DNA of 64,000 nt from Comamonas sp. BIGb0124 (GTDB lineage: Bacteria; Pseudomonadota; Gammaproteobacteria; Burkholderiales; Burkholderiaceae_C), in assembly GCF_003752175.1 (NCBI RefSeq), contig NZ_RJVF01000009.1, positions 806,001 to 870,000 of the forward strand, written 5' to 3'. The position numbers and the translations under genes were made by a program. Below, in pieces: positions 60,326 to 64,000 of this stretch (its first letter is position 1; each line of letters starts with the position of its first letter). Under the pieces are notes generated by a model. It saw only the letters and a list, made by a program, of their open reading frames with translations. It had not been told where the DNA came from and made no database searches.

Positions 60326-61621
60326 ATGGATGTCCTGCTGCTTGTTTTCCTGACCACGCTCAACGGCTTGTTCGCCATGTCGGAGATGGCCCTGGCCACC
60401 AGCCGCAAGGCCCGCCTGGCCACGCTGGCCGAGCTGGGCGACAAAGGGGCTGCCGCCGCCATTCGCCTGGTCGACCAGCCGACGCAGTTCCTCTCCACCA
60501 TCCAGATCGGCATTACCTCCATCGGCATGCTCAGCGGCATCGTGGGCGAATCCGCCTTTGCCGGCCCCCTGGCCGTCGTGATGCAGGGGTGGGGCATGAC
60601 CGAAGGCGTGGCCAGCGTGGCCTCCACGGCCGTGGTGGTCTGCTGCATCACGTTTTTCACCATCATCTTCGGTGAACTGGTGCCCAAGCGCATCGGCCAG
60701 ATGTTTCCCGAGCCGGTGGCGCGCGGCATCTCTCCGCTGATGGCCGGTCTGGCACGGTTGGCTGCGCCGGCCGTCGCCCTGCTTTCCGGTGCCACGGCGG
60801 GCACGCTCAAGCTGCTGCGCATCGACGGCGGCAACAGCCGGGCGGTGACCGAGGAAGAGATCGCCGCGAGCCTGGAGGAGGGCCTGGACGCGGGAGTGAT
60901 CGAGCGCCACGAGCATCAGATGGTGCGCAATGTGTTCCACCTCGACGACCGGCCCCTGACCTCGATCATGGTGCCGCGCAGCGACTTGGTCTGGCTGGAT
61001 GCCGACGCCAGCATCGAAGACAGCCTGACCTTGGCGGTGGGGACCCGTCACTCCTGGTATCCGGTGTGCCGGGGCGGACTCGAGGACGTGGTCGGCATGA
61101 TCAGCGTGGCCGGCCTGCTGGCCGCCCGCAACAGCCCCGACCCGCGCACGGGCGCTCATGTGGTGCCCGCCAGCTTTGTCCCCGAGACGCTCTCGGGCCT
61201 GGAGCTGCTCGAGAGCTTTCGCCTCAAGTCGACCCGGGTCATCCTGGTGGTCGACGAGTACGGCGAGGTCCAGGGCCTCATCACGCCGCACGACATGCTG
61301 GAGGCCATCACCGGCGAACTGCAGACCGCCGTGCCCAGCGAAGCCTGGGCGGTACAGCGGGAAGACGGCTCGTGGCTGCTCGACGGCATGATGCCGGTCT
61401 CGGAGCTCAAGTCGCGGCTGGGCCTGCGCGAGCTGCCGGGCGAGGACAAGGGCCTCTACAACACGCTGGCCGGCATGCTGCTGGCCGTCAGCGGCAGCCT
61501 GCCCGGCGTCGGCGAGCGCATCGACAGCGGGGGGTGGCGTTTCGAAGTGCTCGACCTCGACGGCCGGCGCATCGACAAGGTGCTGGCCAGCCTGCTGCCG
61601 CCCGACGACGTGCCGATCTGA
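60326..61621 (+). CDS. hemolysin family / CorC-HlyC transporter with CNNM and CBS domains
   Basis: 431 residues. N-terminal CNNM membrane domain (about 1-200; MSEMALATSRKARLATLAELGD, TIQIGITSIGMLSGIVGE, FGELVPKRIGQMFPE), two CBS repeats (about 215-335; SIMVPRSDLVWLDADASIED and VILVVDEYGEVQGLITPHD) and a CorC_HlyC domain (about 345-430). The class is linked to magnesium/cobalt efflux; the hemolysin name is historical. Start ATG 60326. Convergent with the DMT gene. Confidence 0.93.
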   Translation: MDVLLLVFLTTLNGLFAMSEMALATSRKARLATLAELGDKGAAAAIRLVDQPTQFLSTIQIGITSIGMLSGIVGESAFAGPLAVVMQGWGMTEGVASVASTAVVVCCITFFTIIFGELVPKRIGQMFPEPVARGISPLMAGLARLAAPAVALLSGATAGTLKLLRIDGGNSRAVTEEEIAASLEEGLDAGVIERHEHQMVRNVFHLDDRPLTSIMVPRSDLVWLDADASIEDSLTLAVGTRHSWYPVCRGGLEDVVGMISVAGLLAARNSPDPRTGAHVVPASFVPETLSGLELLESFRLKSTRVILVVDEYGEVQGLITPHDMLEAITGELQTAVPSEAWAVQREDGSWLLDGMMPVSELKSRLGLRELPGEDKGLYNTLAGMLLAVSGSLPGVGERIDSGGWRFEVLDLDGRRIDKVLASLLPPDDVPI

Positions 61622-61663
61622 CCGCAGACCGGCTCGCGGTCTTTCATGGCCGCGGCCGCCGTT

Positions 61664-62566
61664 TCAGGCCTGGCCGCGCGGCTGTTGCGGCCGCTCCAGC
61701 CAGCCGAGCTTGAGCAGGCCGGTCGACAGGGTGGTGCCGGCCAGAATCACGAGGCCGCAGATCACCATGCGGGCCGTGATGGACTCGTCCAGCCAGATCA
61801 CGCCGGCCAGGATGGCGAAGACCGGGATCAGGAAGGTCACCGTCAGCGTGCGGGCCGAGCCGATCTGGTCGATCAGCCGGAAAAAAATCACATAGGCAAA
61901 GCCGGTGCACAGCACGCCCACGGCGACCACCGAGGTCCAGGCGTGTGCACCGGGCCATGTTGCCGGCCAGCTCCAGGCAGCAGGCAAAGCCAGCAGGGCC
62001 GTGCTCGACAGCAGGCTGCCCGCGGCAACCGGCAGACTGGGCACCTGGCGCAGATAGCGCTGCGTGAAGCATGCCCCCACGCCATACATCAGGGGGGCCA
62101 GCAGGCAGACCAGCACGGCCAGGCCGGTGCCTGTGTCGCCCGAGCCACCCAGCTTGTCCCAGGCCAGAGCGACCACGCCGGCGAATCCGATGAGCAGGCC
62201 CAGCACGCGCGCGCGGCTGAGTCGCTCGCGCAGCCAGAGCCAGGCAATCAGGGCTCCGAACAGCGGCGTCGTGGCGTTGAGGATGGCGGCCAATCCGGTG
62301 GTCAGCGACTGCAGGGCAAAGGCATAGACCACGAAGGGAATGGTGGGATTGATGAGGCCGGCCAGCGCGATGGCCTTCCAGTGACGCTTCAGGGCACCGG
62401 CCTGGCCGCGCAGGAACAGCCAGGGCAAGAGGGTGAGAGCGGCGATGGCGACCCGCATGGCGGCGGTCGGCACGACGCCGAAATCATGCACCGCCCCCTG
62501 CATGAACAGGAAGGAGGTGCCCCAGACGGCGGACAGCAGCAGGTATTCGAGCGACCAGGTTTTCAT
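61664..62566 (-). CDS. EamA/DMT family permease
   Basis: 300 residues with ten membrane helices in two EamA repeats. VWGTSFLFMQGAVHDFGVVPTA opens the first repeat; NPTIPFVVYAFALQSLTTGLAAILNATTPLF (read in parts) and FLIPVFAILAGVIWLDESIT in the second are characteristic of this exporter family. Ends 42 bp from the CorC gene. Substrate cannot be deduced; many relatives export amino acids or metabolites. Confidence 0.93.
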   Translation of the reverse strand: MKTWSLEYLLLSAVWGTSFLFMQGAVHDFGVVPTAAMRVAIAALTLLPWLFLRGQAGALKRHWKAIALAGLINPTIPFVVYAFALQSLTTGLAAILNATTPLFGALIAWLWLRERLSRARVLGLLIGFAGVVALAWDKLGGSGDTGTGLAVLVCLLAPLMYGVGACFTQRYLRQVPSLPVAAGSLLSSTALLALPAAWSWPATWPGAHAWTSVVAVGVLCTGFAYVIFFRLIDQIGSARTLTVTFLIPVFAILAGVIWLDESITARMVICGLVILAGTTLSTGLLKLGWLERPQQPRGQA

Positions 62567-62878
62567 GCGGACAGTTCAGGCGCGACTGACGCCGGACGCC
62601 ACGATGGCCGCCCGGCTCGAGGCAGGCCAGCACGATACTCCGAATCCGTCCGTCACGAAGTCGCGGCCTCGGCCTGCATGAACACCAAAGTGTTAGATGG
62701 CAGTTGTCACGGCCCTGCCGCTATATTCGCTGGAGCGGCATGGAACGACGGTCAGGCGCTGGCCTGCCCGCCCTACAATGCCCGGAACATCGGTGCATGC
62801 CACCGGCCAGCCTGTGGTGGCCCGCTGCACACTATTCGCCGGCCCCCTGGCCGGTTTTCACCAACGAAGGATTTTTCC
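62567..62878. other. 312-bp divergent intergenic region
   Basis: No gene seen. Promoters of the DMT gene (minus) and the mutase gene (plus) must lie here. A TACAAT hexamer at 62774-62779 is the best -10 candidate for the mutase. AAGGA stands before its GTG start. Confidence 0.5.
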
Positions 62879-64000
62879 GTGCAAGTCAGTCCCTCCATCT
62901 TCAAAGCCTATGACGTGCGGGGCGTGGTCCCCTCCACCCTCGACGAGCAGGTCGCCGAGGCGCTCGGCAAGGCCTTCGGCACGGTCGCCCTGGCCGAGGG
63001 AGAAAAGAAGGTGGTCGTGGGGCGCGACGGCCGCCTCAGCGGCCCCTCGCTCAGCGCGGGTCTCATCCGCGGTCTCGTGGCCGCCGGCATCCAGGTCGTC
63101 GACATCGGCCGTGTGACCACGCCGCAGGTGTACTTCGGCGCCAGCACGCTGGCCTCCAGCGGCATCCAGGTCACCGGCAGCCACAACCCCAAGGACTACA
63201 ACGGCTTCAAGATGGTCCTGGCCGGCCGCGCCATCTATGGCGACGACATCCAGAACCTGCGCCGCATCATCGAGGCCGAATCCTGGAAACTGGTCGACGG
63301 CGGCTCGGTCGAGCACGTCGATGTCCAGGATACCTATCGCCAGCGTATCGTCGACGGCATCAAGCTCGCCCGTCCGGTCAAGATCGTGGTCGACTCGGGC
63401 AACGGCATCGCCGGTGCTTCCGCTCCGGCCATCTTCCGTGCCCTGGGCTGCGAGGTCATCGAACTCTTCAGCGAAGTCGACGGCGACTTCCCCAACCATC
63501 ATCCCGATCCCAGCAAGCCCGACAACCTCAAGGACGTCATCCAGGCGCTGAAGGACACCGATGCCGAGCTGGGCCTGGCCTTCGACGGCGACGGCGACCG
63601 CCTGGGCATCGTCACCAAGGACGGTCAGACCATCTACCCCGACCGCCAGCTCATCCTGTTCGCCCAGGACGTGCTCAGCCGCGAACCCGGCTCGACCATC
63701 CTCTTCGACGTCAAGTGCTCCCAGCGCCTGGCTCCCGCCATCGAGGCGGCGGGCGGCAAGCCTTTGATGTTCAAGACCGGCCACAGCCTGGTCAAGGCCA
63801 AGATGAAGGAAGTGCATGCCCCTCTGGGCGGCGAGATGAGCGGCCACATCTTCTTCAAGGAACGCTGGTACGGTTTCGATGACGGCACCTACGCCGGCGC
63901 CCGCCTGCTGGAAATCGTCAGCCGCCACGACGATCCCTCGGCCGTGCTCAACGCGCTGCCCACCAGCTTCAGCACGCCCGAACTGAATGTCGCCACCGCC
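62879..64000 (+). CDS. phosphomannomutase/phosphoglucomutase (3' end outside window)
   Basis: 374 residues visible of about 460, starting at GTG 62879 after AAGGA (six-base spacing); no stop before the window ends. The alpha-D-phosphohexomutase motifs are present: SIFKAYDVRGVVP, VVGRDGRLSGPSL, phosphoserine loop VTGSHNPKDYNGFK, metal loop LAFDGDGDRLGIV and sugar loop GGEMSGHIFF. Makes mannose-1-P or glucose-1-P for polysaccharide and LPS synthesis, as AlgC does. It may also serve glucan synthesis. The identity within the family (manB, algC or pgm) is not decided. Confidence 0.95.
   Translation, partial: MQVSPSIFKAYDVRGVVPSTLDEQVAEALGKAFGTVALAEGEKKVVVGRDGRLSGPSLSAGLIRGLVAAGIQVVDIGRVTTPQVYFGASTLASSGIQVTGSHNPKDYNGFKMVLAGRAIYGDDIQNLRRIIEAESWKLVDGGSVEHVDVQDTYRQRIVDGIKLARPVKIVVDSGNGIAGASAPAIFRALGCEVIELFSEVDGDFPNHHPDPSKPDNLKDVIQALKDTDAELGLAFDGDGDRLGIVTKDGQTIYPDRQLILFAQDVLSREPGSTILFDVKCSQRLAPAIEAAGGKPLMFKTGHSLVKAKMKEVHAPLGGEMSGHIFFKERWYGFDDGTYAGARLLEIVSRHDDPSAVLNALPTSFSTPELNVATA

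Noticed and set aside
1-64000. CRISPR arrays, tRNA/rRNA genes, insertion sequences, prophage or integrative-element borders
   Set aside because: Looked for regularly spaced repeats, clover-leaf or TTC-arm patterns, transposase or integrase proteins and terminal inverted repeats; none found.

Overview
The window is GC-rich (about two-thirds G+C), almost fully coding, and looks like chromosome of a beta-proteobacterium of the order Burkholderiales, most likely near the Alcaligenaceae. The basis is gene order and family content: the block gpsA-secB-grxC-rhodanese-gpmA-ctpA-moeB, a Bug-type (TctC) receptor, an 86-residue IF-1, and strong similarity of the housekeeping proteins to that group as I remember them. 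I see no tRNA, rRNA, insertion sequence, prophage or CRISPR array. The first gene (ABC permease) and the last (phosphomannomutase/phosphoglucomutase) run off the window.

Layout. 1-3711: two ABC permeases, a bicupin and SsuD, a sulfonate-uptake/desulfonation type operon. 3941-7439 (minus): a TRAP transporter (DctM, DctQ, DctP) with an AroQ-like dehydroquinase inside the operon. 7648-11007 (minus): a lipoprotein PQQ quinoprotein with a cupredoxin-like tail and a ThuA-like lipoprotein. 11295: an IclR regulator; near-identical IclR-type palindromes lie in front of it and in front of dctP, tying these blocks into one candidate regulon. 12115-14381: a PCuAC-like lipoprotein, an ornithine-cyclodeaminase homologue and two small membrane proteins. 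14395-20556: the housekeeping block. 20593-25089: a malate/lactate-type dehydrogenase, lipoprotein, serine hydrolase and flavin reductase. 25130-29003: a LacI regulator divergent from a membrane glucose/quinate-type PQQ dehydrogenase. 29216-33641: LysR, RraA-like, amidase and a Bug receptor. 33816-43156: a BCCT transporter, a cNMP/CBS/DUF294 protein, a DnaQ-like exonuclease, a Cache-PAS histidine kinase with a degenerate receiver, DctA and a LuxR-type response regulator.

The most unusual region is 43355-49446. A TPP riboswitch precedes a tightly packed six-gene operon: LuxE-like acyl-protein synthetase, LuxC-like acyl reductase, a complete ThiXYZ-like ABC importer (ATPase, permease, NMT1/THI5-type receptor with a twin-arginine signal) and a short-chain dehydrogenase. 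No light-producing genes (luxAB) are present. The riboswitch says the operon is made when thiamine pyrophosphate is scarce. The enzyme set is exactly what is needed to import a carboxylic acid and reduce it to aldehyde and then alcohol. My inference is salvage of an oxidised thiamine fragment, such as the carboxylate of the HMP pyrimidine, thiazole acetic acid or thiamine acetic acid.

49549-64000 returns to ordinary genes: infA, a small conserved protein, DUF2789, a diguanylate cyclase, a GH3 beta-glucosidase divergent from opgG, a zinc peptidase, rhlE, apaH, a CorC/HlyC protein, a DMT exporter and a PMM/PGM.
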